From positions 1 to 64,000 of the forward strand of contig NZ_LMKM01000006.1 of the NCBI RefSeq assembly GCF_001421515.1: a stretch of 64,000 bases of DNA, given 5' to 3'. The DNA comes from Pedobacter sp. Leaf216 (lineage in GTDB: Bacteria > Bacteroidota > Bacteroidia > Sphingobacteriales > Sphingobacteriaceae). This document shows positions 17,431 to 26,827 of this stretch, piece after piece. Within the stretch, counting starts at the first letter, position 1; the number at the start of each line of letters is the position of its first letter. The translations under genes were made by a program, and so were the position numbers. The notes below the pieces were generated by a model, which was given only the letters and a program-made list of their open reading frames with translations, was not told where the DNA came from and did not search any database.

Positions 17431-19407
17431 ATGAATACCGAAGAAAGACCGCACGACAACAATTTTAACGACGAACTGATATTCCAGGCACTCCAGTCAT
17501 CTCCAGAGCCTACTGCAATTTATAGTGGCGAAGATATGGTGATCCGTTTTGCAAACGATGGAATGCTGGCCCTATGGGGGAAAGATATTTCGGCAATAGG
17601 CAAAACACTATTAGCGGCCATACCAGAGCTTGAAGGTCAGCCGTTTTTGCCCCTTCTTCAACAAGTATGGCATTCGGGCGTTACCTACTCCGTAACAGAT
17701 GCCCCTGCACAACTCATCAAAAATGGAATGCCGACAATCGGTTATTTCGATTATGAATACAAAGCATTAATAGGTAGCGATAAAAAAACTTACTGCATCT
17801 TAAATACTGCAAAAGATGTGACCGCAAGAAGAGCTTACCTCGAACGTATTCAGCAAAAAGAAGAAAAAGAACAGGCCCTAATTGAAGAAATGGCGACCAC
17901 AATGGAGGAGCTGACTTCTACAAATGAAAACCTGAACAGTTCGCTTAAGCTTTTAGAAGAAAGCCGCGAACACGTAAGAACCATTATTGAACAGGCACCA
18001 GTAGGCATTGCGGTATTACAGGGCCCAGATCATATTATTGAAATAGCCAATCCCGCAATCCTGAACATATGGGGCCGCAAAGGAGAAGAAGTAATTGGCG
18101 AACCACACCATACAGCCAGACCAGAACTTAAAGGACAGCCAGTAAACGCATGGTTGAATAATGTTTTTTTAACCGGCCAGCCGAAGATTAATAAAGAATT
18201 TTTGGTAAAACTCCGTCATAACGGTGGATTAAGGGAAGCCATTGTAAACTCTATTTATCAGCCCATAATTACCATGGGTACTGTAACAGGCGTATTGGTG
18301 ATCCTTGAAGAAATTACCCAACAGGTGCTAGATCGCCGCAGAAGCGAGAAAGACCAACAGATGCTTGCCCTTGCCCTCGATGCAGGAGAACTGGCAACAT
18401 TTTATTATGAACCGGCAAGCAACCTCTTTTCTGGCAACCCATTGCTAAAATCGTGGTTCGGACTTACGGCAGATGAAAACCTTGATTTATCATTGGCGTT
18501 AAATTCCATTCACGATGATGATAGGGAGAAAGTAACCGCAGCCATCAGCGAATCGTTAAGAGATGGATCAGATGGACACTATTTTATTGAATACCGGATA
18601 AAAATTCCTCAGGAGACTAACGATAGAATGGTACAGGCCAGAGGAAGAGTATTTTATAATTCAGACGGTAAAGCTGCAAGCCTGAATGGAACTTTAAGGG
18701 ATATTACCGAACAAAAAAAGGATGAGCAGCGTAAAGATGACTTTATGGCCATGGTTAGCCATGAACTTAAAACGCCATTAACATCTTTAAATGCCTATTT
18801 ACAGGTACTCCAACGCCAGGCATCGCTTGCAGAGAACACAGCACAGCAAAGCATACTTGAAAGGTCGGTAAGGCAGGTGCGCAACATGAATTCCATGATC
18901 AATGGCTTCCTGAATATCTCCCGGCTGGATTCTGGAAGAATGCTGATCGAAAAATCAGCAATTGACCTTAAAAAACTATTTGCCGAATTGGAAGAGGAAA
19001 TGCTTTCCACAATCCATACCCATATTATCGAATTTGAACCTGCGGAAGCACTAACGCTGATTGCAGACCGGGAAAAAATTTCACAGGTTATTCAGAACCT
19101 GATCGGAAATGCGGTTAAATATTCTCCAATGGGAAGCAAGATCACCATTGCCTCCAGAAAATCAGTACCTGACAAAATACAATTTTTGGTAAGTGATGAA
19201 GGTATAGAGATTGCAACAGAAGACCACGAAAAGATATTTGAGCGGTACCATAGGGTTCAAAACCCACAAATCGGATCTATTGCGGGTTTTGGAATCGGCC
19301 TCTACCTCTGCCGGGAAATTATCGAACTGCACCAGGGGCAAATCAGTGTAGAAAGCGGTAATGGCAAGGGAACAACCTTTGTAGTGGAACTTCCGATAGG
19401 AAATTAA
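17431..19407 (+). CDS. Multi-PAS sensor histidine kinase
   Basis: A 658-aa soluble kinase started at ATG 17431. Two or three PAS domains (about 15-125, 185-290 and 310-425) with a coiled-coil between the first two (about 130-175) lead to HisKA with MVSHELKTPL (His444), N-box IQNLIGNAVKYSP and G2-box GFGIGLYLC. The G1-box reads SDEGIEIA: Asp589, Gly591, then Glu593 where a second Gly is normal (DxGxG). No membrane segments are present, so it senses a cytoplasmic signal. The receiver-only protein at 16261 may be its partner. Confidence 0.9.
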   Translation: MNTEERPHDNNFNDELIFQALQSSPEPTAIYSGEDMVIRFANDGMLALWGKDISAIGKTLLAAIPELEGQPFLPLLQQVWHSGVTYSVTDAPAQLIKNGMPTIGYFDYEYKALIGSDKKTYCILNTAKDVTARRAYLERIQQKEEKEQALIEEMATTMEELTSTNENLNSSLKLLEESREHVRTIIEQAPVGIAVLQGPDHIIEIANPAILNIWGRKGEEVIGEPHHTARPELKGQPVNAWLNNVFLTGQPKINKEFLVKLRHNGGLREAIVNSIYQPIITMGTVTGVLVILEEITQQVLDRRRSEKDQQMLALALDAGELATFYYEPASNLFSGNPLLKSWFGLTADENLDLSLALNSIHDDDREKVTAAISESLRDGSDGHYFIEYRIKIPQETNDRMVQARGRVFYNSDGKAASLNGTLRDITEQKKDEQRKDDFMAMVSHELKTPLTSLNAYLQVLQRQASLAENTAQQSILERSVRQVRNMNSMINGFLNISRLDSGRMLIEKSAIDLKKLFAELEEEMLSTIHTHIIEFEPAEALTLIADREKISQVIQNLIGNAVKYSPMGSKITIASRKSVPDKIQFLVSDEGIEIATEDHEKIFERYHRVQNPQIGSIAGFGIGLYLCREIIELHQGQISVESGNGKGTTFVVELPIGN

Positions 19408-19902
19408 AAACCACTTATTTCACTTTTAAAATTGACTCCAGTTTATTGTGTTGCGTTATATATTGCGCAATACAAAAGCTTGATTTCTTAATCTTTCCTC
19501 TCAGCCAATTACTGTGCTGTTTTTCATTCCCCACCCCATTCGGGGAAATTCAGAAACAATACGGGGAAAATTACACGCCTTTTATAAATGCACCCGATCG
19601 CATTATCCGCGTGTATCATTTAAATATTAAGCTGAACAAAAAATAAATATTTCTCTCAATAATTGCTTTTAGTCGCTTCATGCACTAAAAACAGCAATTA
19701 TTCATCATAGGAATGGATTTTTTCATCACATCCGGCATCAGCTTAACTTTTTCATACCTCATTATTAACACTTTAACCTATACAGGGTTTGATTTTTGCC
19801 TTATCTGTTTGATGCGGATGCTTAAAACAAATAATTAATGCTCACCGTAATCAAAAGCGAAAGCGGGAATACTTGTTTACAGGCTTTTTAAAAAAAACTC
19901 TT
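19408..19902. other. Gene-free stretch before vgrG
   Basis: No convincing gene. It contains an imperfect stem-loop with 10-bp arms AATAATTGCT (from 19658) and AGCAATTATT (to 19702). A 66-codon open frame at 19446-19646 has Cys/Phe-rich, non-protein-like content and is not called. Confidence 0.5.
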
Positions 19903-21786
19903 ATGGAGAACAAACTTATTGCGGAAATCAATATAGAAGATAAAGCCATTAATCACTTTGATGCCTTCGTGCTTAAACAACAGTTTAACGGTCACCATTA
20001 TTTTGAACTTAGGTTCAAACATGATCAGCTGGCAATACCCGGCCTGATACGGCTAGACGATAGCAGAAATTTTGTGGGCAAAACGCTTACGGCTTCTTTT
20101 GGCCACCAAGCGGATAAAATGCAGGAATTTGCTGGCCTGGTTACAAAAGTGGAACTGGCACAGGATCATGGCTATCACGGTGTACTCATTGTGAGCGGTT
20201 ACAGTCCAACCATTTTGATCGATCGCGGGCCCGACCTCGGCTCTTACCTCGCCAAAGACCTGAATGAGATTGTAAAGCTGGCCACAAAAGATACCCCGGC
20301 CAATGACTTAAAGATTGTGAGCAATGCCAGCCGTAAAACGCCGATAGACTACCTGATCCAATATAAGGAAAGTGATTTCGAGTTTTTGAACCGGCTCTCC
20401 GGAGAGTACCACGAGTGGTTTTATTATGATGGCACACAGCTTAATTTCGGCAAACCCGATTATCAGAAAGAAGTAGCATTGTTTTACGGGCGCGATGTGC
20501 AGCGTTTGCAATATTCAATGGAAGTTGCACCGATAAAACACAAACGTTTTGCTTACAACCCCAGGCAGGATGAAATGCTGGAGAACGAAAGTAGTGGCAC
20601 AGCAGCTGGAAGCCCCGATCTGGCACATGCCATTGAAGCCTCCAACTCCATGTACAGCAAAACGTTCAATCAACCTTCCATGATCAGGGTTGATAACAGC
20701 AACGACATCAAAAGCCATGTGGAAAACGAAGAAAAGGCCAATATTTCTGAACTGTTGAAAATCAGTGCCAAAGGCGATAACGCAGAACTGAGTATTGGCA
20801 GCATTGCCGAAATTACGATGAGCATTAAACAGGAGCTTGCTTTTGTTTCAGAAAGCCTGGGCAAATTTCTCATTACCGGAATCAATCACCACATTGATGT
20901 AGCAGGAAAATACCACAATACTTTTGAAGGACTGACAGCGACAACCGAACGCATCCTGGTGAAGAATTACGAAAAGCCTGCACCGGATATGCAACTTGCC
21001 GATGTGCTGGACAATGACGACCCTCAGGGTCAGGGCCGGATCAAAGTAAAATTTAAATGGGAATGCCTCACCAACGATCCCAGTGAATGGTTAAGGGTAG
21101 TTAGTCCGAATGCTGGAAGCGGCGATACAGGCAAAAACCGGGGCTTCCATGTGATACCCGAAAAAGGCGATCAGGTTGTTATTGCCTTTGAAGAAGGCAA
21201 TGTGGCCCGCCCTGTTGTGATGGGCAGTGTTTACCATGGCAAAAGCGGTGATAGCAGCGGTTTTAAGAACAGCAACACCAAGGGCCTCACCTCAAGAAAA
21301 GGCAGTGCCCTAACATTTGACGACCTGAACCATGCCCTTAACATGGGAACCAGTGCAGCAAACTTTATCAATATCAAAAACGGACAGGCTTTGTTAACAG
21401 CGCAGGCAGGGAATAAAATTGTAATCCATACAGGCTTAAGTACAATTACCATGGATAAGGAGGGTCACGTATCCATTACTGGAAAATCCTTAAGCGTCGA
21501 TTTTTCTGAAAGCATCGATATCCAGTCGCCAAAAATAACCATGGGCAATCTTGCCCCTGCTGAAGGTGCTACACCTGAACAAACGGCTGCCGCAACAAAA
21601 ACCATTGATATAAAAGCAGAAACCATTACCGCTGAAGGAAAAGACCTGATCGATGCGCAGGCCAAGGCCATGAACCTGGCCGCATCTGAAAATGATTTCA
21701 CGATTGATGGGCAGAAGAACCTGACGATAGGCGCAGCAGCAACTGCTTCTTTAAATGGTGGCAAGATCGAAATCAATAAGAATTAG
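19903..21786 (+). CDS. vgrG: Type VI secretion VgrG spike protein
   Basis: A 627-aa spike protein, started at ATG 19903. Residues 1-360 form the gp27-like hub (RFKHDQLAIPG, then IQYKESDFEFLNRLSGEYHEWFYY across about 145-185). The gp5-like OB fold begins near 365 with DPQGQGRIKVKFKWE, followed by GDQVVIAFEEGNVARPVVMGS. The C-terminal part (about 460-627) has repeated beta-helix character ending in Lys/Asn. It heads an effector cassette; no sheath or baseplate genes are in the window, so this is an orphan vgrG island. Confidence 0.92.
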   Translation: MENKLIAEINIEDKAINHFDAFVLKQQFNGHHYFELRFKHDQLAIPGLIRLDDSRNFVGKTLTASFGHQADKMQEFAGLVTKVELAQDHGYHGVLIVSGYSPTILIDRGPDLGSYLAKDLNEIVKLATKDTPANDLKIVSNASRKTPIDYLIQYKESDFEFLNRLSGEYHEWFYYDGTQLNFGKPDYQKEVALFYGRDVQRLQYSMEVAPIKHKRFAYNPRQDEMLENESSGTAAGSPDLAHAIEASNSMYSKTFNQPSMIRVDNSNDIKSHVENEEKANISELLKISAKGDNAELSIGSIAEITMSIKQELAFVSESLGKFLITGINHHIDVAGKYHNTFEGLTATTERILVKNYEKPAPDMQLADVLDNDDPQGQGRIKVKFKWECLTNDPSEWLRVVSPNAGSGDTGKNRGFHVIPEKGDQVVIAFEEGNVARPVVMGSVYHGKSGDSSGFKNSNTKGLTSRKGSALTFDDLNHALNMGTSAANFINIKNGQALLTAQAGNKIVIHTGLSTITMDKEGHVSITGKSLSVDFSESIDIQSPKITMGNLAPAEGATPEQTAAATKTIDIKAETITAEGKDLIDAQAKAMNLAASENDFTIDGQKNLTIGAAATASLNGGKIEINKN

Positions 21787-21788
21787 CC

Positions 21789-22649
21789 ATGCTGCACAAA
21801 GAAACCTATCCAATAAATTTTGGATTAAAAGCAGGCACATCGGCAACTTACCAGATAGAACAGCAGATCAGTTATACAGTTGATGGTTACGGATATCATA
21901 ATGAAATAAAAACAGAAGTGCAGCTTTCGGTAGAAAAAAAGTCGGATACAAACAATCTGTTTTCCATCCGGATATTAAAACAATGGCAGCTTAAAAATAA
22001 TGGAACAGACGAAGTTGACCTGAGCATGGCCCAACTGAGAAAGGAACTCAAAATTGAAACGGATATTCAGGGCAACATACAACAGGTAACCAACCTTGCC
22101 CAGATTAAGGAAGAATGGCTAAAAATAAGGCCCGGGCTTGCAAAAAAATATGCAAATGATGCAAAAAACAAAGAACTGATTAACGGTGCAGTTTTAACGC
22201 TCTATACTGATGATGGGTTGAAAAAGGCGGTGCGGTCATCATACCTGTACCATGCGCTATTGCCGGGATTATTGAGACAGCGTTTCAGTAAAAGCAACAA
22301 TTATTCTGTTGGGGGTTACCGTGAAATACGCAATGCATTTGGTAATACTTCATTGCCCTTTAAAACAACAGTTACGCTGGCAGATTACAACGGGGAACTG
22401 GATAGTTGCACCATAAAAATAGATGGGGAAATAGACAGGGAAAATTTTGATCAAAACAGCGTGACCGAAATGTTCAGCCATCTGCTTGACATTTATAACC
22501 TTGATGGCCGTGTTGATGGCTTTCACCTGGAAAGTTATGAATATGATAAAAACAGTTTGCCCGTACAGTCGTCACAGCTAACGCAATATGCGATTGAAGG
22601 CGTGCTAATGTACCGGAGCAGTTGCATCCTTACACCATTAAACAATTAG
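21789..22649 (+). CDS. VgrG-associated hypothetical protein, 286 aa
   Basis: Starts 2 bases after the vgrG stop and ends 2 bases before the PAAR-like start, so it is part of a tight operon. The sequence is beta-rich with alternating charged strands and no recognised domain, signal peptide or membrane segment. By position it may be the chaperone or adaptor that loads the PAAR effector on VgrG. That is inference from gene order, and I know no named family for it. Confidence 0.7.
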   Translation: MLHKETYPINFGLKAGTSATYQIEQQISYTVDGYGYHNEIKTEVQLSVEKKSDTNNLFSIRILKQWQLKNNGTDEVDLSMAQLRKELKIETDIQGNIQQVTNLAQIKEEWLKIRPGLAKKYANDAKNKELINGAVLTLYTDDGLKKAVRSSYLYHALLPGLLRQRFSKSNNYSVGGYREIRNAFGNTSLPFKTTVTLADYNGELDSCTIKIDGEIDRENFDQNSVTEMFSHLLDIYNLDGRVDGFHLESYEYDKNSLPVQSSQLTQYAIEGVLMYRSSCILTPLNN

Positions 22650-22651
22650 CT

Positions 22652-24304
22652 ATGGCAAAAAAATACGTTCCAAACGGGGCCTATCTGGTATGCAACAAAG
22701 GGCTTGGGTATGGAAAGTTAAAGGTAACCAACCATAAAAATGTAAGCCTGTACGGTAAGCAGTCGGCCACCGAGGGTGATAAAATACCGATGGTAAACAT
22801 CCCCTGCCTTGGCATTTGCTCCATTACTAAAACCCCATGTCAGCCTGTCCCCATCCTGTGGCAAGGGGTGCAGGAAGGCATTACCATTGGCCCCTACCGC
22901 AAGCTGCTCGAAGATTCAAAACTGCCATGCGGTATCGGTGGTAAAATCGGCATTCATTTCAGTGTAGCGGCAGCCCTGGCTGCTATTGACGCCAATGTAT
23001 CGGCAATGAAAAGCCGACAGGTTAAAAGCCTTGGTGCAAAAGTGGATGATTGGTTTCAGAAAGGCTTTGATGCGCAGGAAAAAGCCAACAACAAGATTGG
23101 CGGAATCTACGGCAAATACGAAAATTTTAAACTCGGTGTTAACGAAGGGATTTATGGTGGTGTAAAAGGCATTGGTGAAGGAGTTTTGTTCCTCGGCGAA
23201 ATGAGCGATAAAGCACGTGGGGCAGCCCTGCACGCAATAACCCACCCAACAGAAACCGCAGGTAAAATAAAAGATGCAGCGGTAGCCACTAAAAACACGG
23301 TAAGCAGTACGGCTGATTGGGTTACCACCGATGGGAACGTAGAAAAAGTAGTAAAAGATTTTGGGCAGGCACACGTAAATGCCTATAATTGGGTAACCAC
23401 ACCGGGTAACGTTCAAAAAGCAGCGGGCACAGCCCTTAACAACACTGGAGAAGCCCTGAAAGATGCTAAAAATTGGGCGGTTAAGCAAAATCCCCGCGAT
23501 TGGGGCAGATATACCGGACGCGGTGGCTTTGAAGCCGCACTGATGTTTACAGGTGTTGGTGAAGCAAAAGCAGTGGTAAGCGGTGCAGAAGCGGCAAATG
23601 TACTGGCTAAAACTGGTGAAGCAGCTAACGTATTATCCAAAACGGCTGAAGTTGCGAGATTGGCCAAGGTAGCCGAAGAAGCAAATGCTGCTGCAAAAGC
23701 TGCCGAAGTAGCTAATGCGGCAGAAAAAGCAAAAACTGCAAGAACCCTTGGTGAGGTGGTATCAGCAAGTGCTGATGATATACTTAAGGCCGCTTGGGAA
23801 AAAAAATGGAGAGAGGTATTTAATGAAGATCGAATTGAGGAAGCTTACCAAGCTTATTCTAAGAAAAAAGGGAAAAATGCGCGTAGTAAAGCCGATTGGT
23901 TTAAAGGCAAAAATGGACGGGGCGGCTATGAAAATACCCTAAAAGGAAAAATGGGCGAATACCAGGCCGACCAGTTTATGGCAAGCAAAGGATATAAAAA
24001 GCTTAATCATAACGGCGAACTTATAGATCCTTTAAGTAAAGCAAAAGGGAAAGGTATAGATGGGGTGTGGCATGATCCAGGCCCGCCGCCAAGATATATT
24101 ATTAGTGAAACCAAATATGGCTCTGGTAAACTGGGTAAAGATCAGTTGAGTGATAAGTGGATTAATACAAATTTAGGTGATGCAGTAAGTGGTAAAGATC
24201 AAGCAGCAATTGGAAAATTAATAAATAAAGGACAGTTGGAAAAACAATTGTTAAAGGTAGATGATCAAGGTAAAGTTGTTACAAAAATAATCACAAAGGA
24301 ATAA
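22652..24304 (+). CDS. PAAR-like T6SS effector with C-terminal PD-(D/E)xK nuclease (PoNe-like)
   Basis: A 550-aa modular effector from ATG 22652. Residues 1-115 are a PAAR-like DUF4280 domain with its Cys set (LVCNKG, CLGICSITKTPCQP, KLPCGIGGKIG) that caps the VgrG tip. Residues 120-380 are an Ala/Lys-rich helical linker. The last about 140 residues hold the toxin: Glu436 in MGEYQADQF, Asp470 in GIDGVW and Glu486/Lys488 in ISETKYG, the PD-(D/E)xK layout of PoNe-type DNases. The adjacent gene is a PoNi-like immunity protein, supporting the call. Confidence 0.85.
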   Translation: MAKKYVPNGAYLVCNKGLGYGKLKVTNHKNVSLYGKQSATEGDKIPMVNIPCLGICSITKTPCQPVPILWQGVQEGITIGPYRKLLEDSKLPCGIGGKIGIHFSVAAALAAIDANVSAMKSRQVKSLGAKVDDWFQKGFDAQEKANNKIGGIYGKYENFKLGVNEGIYGGVKGIGEGVLFLGEMSDKARGAALHAITHPTETAGKIKDAAVATKNTVSSTADWVTTDGNVEKVVKDFGQAHVNAYNWVTTPGNVQKAAGTALNNTGEALKDAKNWAVKQNPRDWGRYTGRGGFEAALMFTGVGEAKAVVSGAEAANVLAKTGEAANVLSKTAEVARLAKVAEEANAAAKAAEVANAAEKAKTARTLGEVVSASADDILKAAWEKKWREVFNEDRIEEAYQAYSKKKGKNARSKADWFKGKNGRGGYENTLKGKMGEYQADQFMASKGYKKLNHNGELIDPLSKAKGKGIDGVWHDPGPPPRYIISETKYGSGKLGKDQLSDKWINTNLGDAVSGKDQAAIGKLINKGQLEKQLLKVDDQGKVVTKIITKE

Positions 24305-24305
24305 A

Positions 24306-25052
24306 ATGGAAAAAAGAGAATTATTGTTTACTCAGGAACATTTTTCAGAAGTTATAAGTTACTTTGCTAAAAATATCGATGAAACAATTCAAGATGTAAA
24401 CGAGCATCCAGAAGAATATAAATTAAGTAATGTTTATTACAGTCTCTATCTAAACAGCCGCAAGTTATTAACAGCTAAATACTCCGCTGGCTATCCAATT
24501 ATAGATCTAAAAGATAATGCAGAACAGGCTCTAAACTGGTTAATAAAAAATATAGAACACCCTGAACACGATAGATTTTATTTAGATGATTTGGAAGATT
24601 ATCTAAATCTTTTACAACTGCTATCGTTTGGAGTTATATTTAATATTGATAAATCCATTACACTTAAACTTTTAAATCTATATAGTGTGAATAATAAAAA
24701 GGCCAAAGATTCCCTTATAGATAAGTTGGCATTACATTTACAACCACATCGAGAACAGAGCAACAAACTACAACACCCCAAAGCCTACCAATCACTTTTT
24801 GATGCTATTAATGCCACAAAAGAAGAGCAGGCAAAACACATGCACAAATTTTTAAAAGGCTGGTACAAAAGCATGCGCAAATGTGGTTGGCATGATGTAC
24901 ACCTTAGCGTCGGTAAAGATGTCTTTCCAGGCTATTGGTGCTGGGAGGCCGCCATGGTTACCCTACTATATAATATTGATGATAGCAGCTACCAAGATAT
25001 GCCTTTTTACCCAAAAGATATGGTTGACTATGCAAGGCAACAAAAGTTATAA
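24306..25052 (+). CDS. PoNi-like immunity protein (DUF1910/DUF1911)
   Basis: A 248-aa helical protein beginning 1 base after the toxin stop. The C-terminal part has KGWYKSMRKCGWHD, FPGYWCWEAAMVTLLY and a DDSSYQDMPFYPKDMVDYAR block characteristic of DUF1911, and the N-terminal half fits DUF1910. Members (PoNi) bind and neutralise PoNe nucleases. The gene order and near-zero spacing make it the cognate immunity protein. Confidence 0.85.
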   Translation: MEKRELLFTQEHFSEVISYFAKNIDETIQDVNEHPEEYKLSNVYYSLYLNSRKLLTAKYSAGYPIIDLKDNAEQALNWLIKNIEHPEHDRFYLDDLEDYLNLLQLLSFGVIFNIDKSITLKLLNLYSVNNKKAKDSLIDKLALHLQPHREQSNKLQHPKAYQSLFDAINATKEEQAKHMHKFLKGWYKSMRKCGWHDVHLSVGKDVFPGYWCWEAAMVTLLYNIDDSSYQDMPFYPKDMVDYARQQKL

Positions 25053-25057
25053 ATTAT

Positions 25058-25501
25058 ATGTCTGATTTTAATAAAAAAGAACGTTTGGCTTATCTAAAAG
25101 AAAAAATAAGCAAACTAGATACAACACTTTCTCCTTTAATGGAAATGGCAGCATTCCTAGGGGTGAAATTCGATTTTAGTCTTGACAGCCTCGACTATTT
25201 GGAGCTGATCTTAATGAAAATTAGTCCAGATTTTAACCTGCCCGAACATAGTGGCCTATACGAAGATAGCTGGATTTACCTTGGTGAAACCTACAGGCGC
25301 GTACTAAAGGGCAAATGGAGCATTGCCGATGATGAAGATTATTACAAAGAGAGCCATGATGGTTTACCCATGGTTACCGATTTTGATCCTTATAATTCAG
25401 AGCTCTTTCCAATGATTATTATTGATGTTTTCATGGATCGAAAAACGCCTCAGTTAATGCGCCAACAAGTTGAACAATATTTAGGTATGACCAAGCCATG
25501 A
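25058..25501 (+). CDS. Probable orphan immunity protein, 147 aa
   Basis: A small acidic protein 5 bases after the PoNi-like gene and overlapping the next gene by 4 bases. It contains WIYLGETYRRVLKGKWSI followed by an acidic half. The 25498 gene has a similar central block (AYFGEVVRKNYGGNW), so the two are probably related immunity proteins. No matching toxin is present, so it may guard against foreign or displaced toxins. Its C-terminal half is duplicated at 26563-26772. Confidence 0.6.
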   Translation: MSDFNKKERLAYLKEKISKLDTTLSPLMEMAAFLGVKFDFSLDSLDYLELILMKISPDFNLPEHSGLYEDSWIYLGETYRRVLKGKWSIADDEDYYKESHDGLPMVTDFDPYNSELFPMIIIDVFMDRKTPQLMRQQVEQYLGMTKP

Positions 25502-25965
25502 GTTTAAAAAACTTGACCATAGAAGAATTAGAGGAAAAATTTGAAAATTTTATTTTCAACATTGACGATTATCTAGAGAGTTTTATAGATAAAGCAGAAG
25601 AACAGGGTTACAATCTAGATTATTCGACCAATAGCTTGAATGATTTAGAAAATTACTTGACAAAAAACAAAATTGATAAGGATAACGATGATGTTAATGA
25701 TGCTGCCGCCTATTTTGGGGAAGTTGTAAGGAAAAACTATGGAGGAAATTGGATATGTAGCTTGGATATTGAAAATAATTCTCTTTATTACGGAAAACCT
25801 GTTATAGTCGGTCATACGCAACCAAAAGATTTGCAACTTTCTCCTTTTGATTCTGTATTAATCTTTGTTATAAGACCACGTAAAAATCATTTTCTCAAAG
25901 TTGTGAAAAATCATATTGACCCAGAAGAGCTAGATTTAGATGAATTTCCTACAGAAAACGGTTGA
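25498..25965 (+). CDS. Probable orphan immunity protein, 155 aa
   Basis: An acidic cytoplasmic protein whose ATG overlaps the previous stop (ATGA). The central AAYFGEVVRKNYGGNWI is similar to the 25058 product, suggesting a shared fold. No toxin partner is adjacent. It is called immunity by position in the array and by composition; the family is not named. Confidence 0.55.
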   Translation: MSLKNLTIEELEEKFENFIFNIDDYLESFIDKAEEQGYNLDYSTNSLNDLENYLTKNKIDKDNDDVNDAAAYFGEVVRKNYGGNWICSLDIENNSLYYGKPVIVGHTQPKDLQLSPFDSVLIFVIRPRKNHFLKVVKNHIDPEELDLDEFPTENG

Positions 25966-25975
25966 TAGATAGAGC

Positions 25976-26317
25976 ATGACAGTCGACGAAATCTATACAG
26001 CTATTGCCAAAGAAATCTTAAATGTGATTAATAACGAATGGGAAAAAGCTTGCCTGGAATTTGAATTTGTTGGGGAGGGAGTTGTAGGCTATACTGGTGA
26101 TTATTTTAAAAATGATACTAGAAAAAATATTGAAGTTGAAAATATTGATGACAGTATTAGTGATTGGTTAAGTAAACTTCACGAAATAACTACAGAAGGT
26201 GGTAACAACAAATGGAACCGTTCCGTATTTACACTATTCTCAACAGGTAAATTCGCTATGGAATTTATTTGGGATCAGGAGTTAAACGATGAAATAGAGC
26301 GTTTAAGCAAGGAATAA
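25976..26317 (+). CDS. YezG-like immunity protein, 113 aa
   Basis: A short alpha/beta protein with an N-terminal helix (IYTAIAKEILNVINNEWEKA) and strands leading to KWNRSVFTLFSTGKFAMEFIWD, which resembles DUF600/YezG-type antitoxins. It is the last intact member of the immunity array, 10 bases after the preceding stop. The assignment is moderate, resting on pattern and context. Confidence 0.55.
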   Translation: MTVDEIYTAIAKEILNVINNEWEKACLEFEFVGEGVVGYTGDYFKNDTRKNIEVENIDDSISDWLSKLHEITTEGGNNKWNRSVFTLFSTGKFAMEFIWDQELNDEIERLSKE

Positions 26318-26337
26318 GAATTAATTACCTGGGCCTT

Positions 26338-26478
26338 ATGAACATAGCAAATAACCTCATAAATGAAATTATTCAAATCTCAAATTCCAATATCATATCA
26401 GATAATTGGGATAGCTTTACTATAAATATTTTCGCAATAAATAAAATGATATCCATTAAAGCATTAAGCTTATTGTAA
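26338..26478 (+). pseudogene. Truncated immunity-gene start
   Basis: A 46-codon frame starting MNIANNLINEIIQIS with an N-terminus reminiscent of the YezG-like gene just upstream, broken where a copy of the toxin-gene segment begins at 26466. Probably the remnant of a second YezG-like gene cut by recombination. Confidence 0.45.
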
Positions 26479-26557
26479 GAAAAAAGGAAAAAATGCGCGT
26501 AGTAAAGCCGATTGGTTTAAAGGCAAAAATGGCAGGGGCGGTTATGAAAATACTTTA
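26466..26557 (+). repeat. Duplicated fragment of the PoNe-like toxin gene
   Basis: About 92 bases are near-identical to 23850-23942 in the toxin gene (shared AAGCTTATT, AAATGCGCGTAGTAAAGCCG, GATTGGTTTAAAGGC). It is out of coding context here. It shows that the cassette has undergone recombination between toxin modules. Confidence 0.85.
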
Positions 26558-26562
26558 AAATG

Positions 26563-26772
26563 GCAAATGGAGCATTGCCGATGATGAAGATTATTATAAA
26601 GAGAGCCATAATGGTTTACCCATGGTTACCGATTTTGATCCTTATAATTCAGAACTCTTTCCAATGATTATTATTGATGTTTTCATGGACCAAAAAACGC
26701 CTCAGTTAATGCGTCAACAAGCTGAACAATATTTAGGTTTGACCAAGCCATGAGTTTAGAAAACTTAACAAT
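26563..26772 (+). repeat. Duplicated fragment of the 25058 immunity gene
   Basis: About 210 bases near-identical to 25311-25520, covering the 3' half of the first orphan immunity gene plus the first codons of the next gene; copies are offset by 1252 bases. It lacks a start and the second gene's frame stops soon after, so it is non-functional. It sits directly behind the toxin fragment, a typical graveyard of displaced toxin/immunity tips. Confidence 0.88.
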
Positions 26773-26827
26773 TTCTATAGAATAAATTCCCTCCTCTCCA
26801 TTTTGTAAGGCACTAATAATTAATAAC

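Noticed and set aside
19446..19646. 66-codon plus-strand gene
   Set aside because: Cys/Phe-rich translation without motifs in an AT-rich spacer; likely chance.
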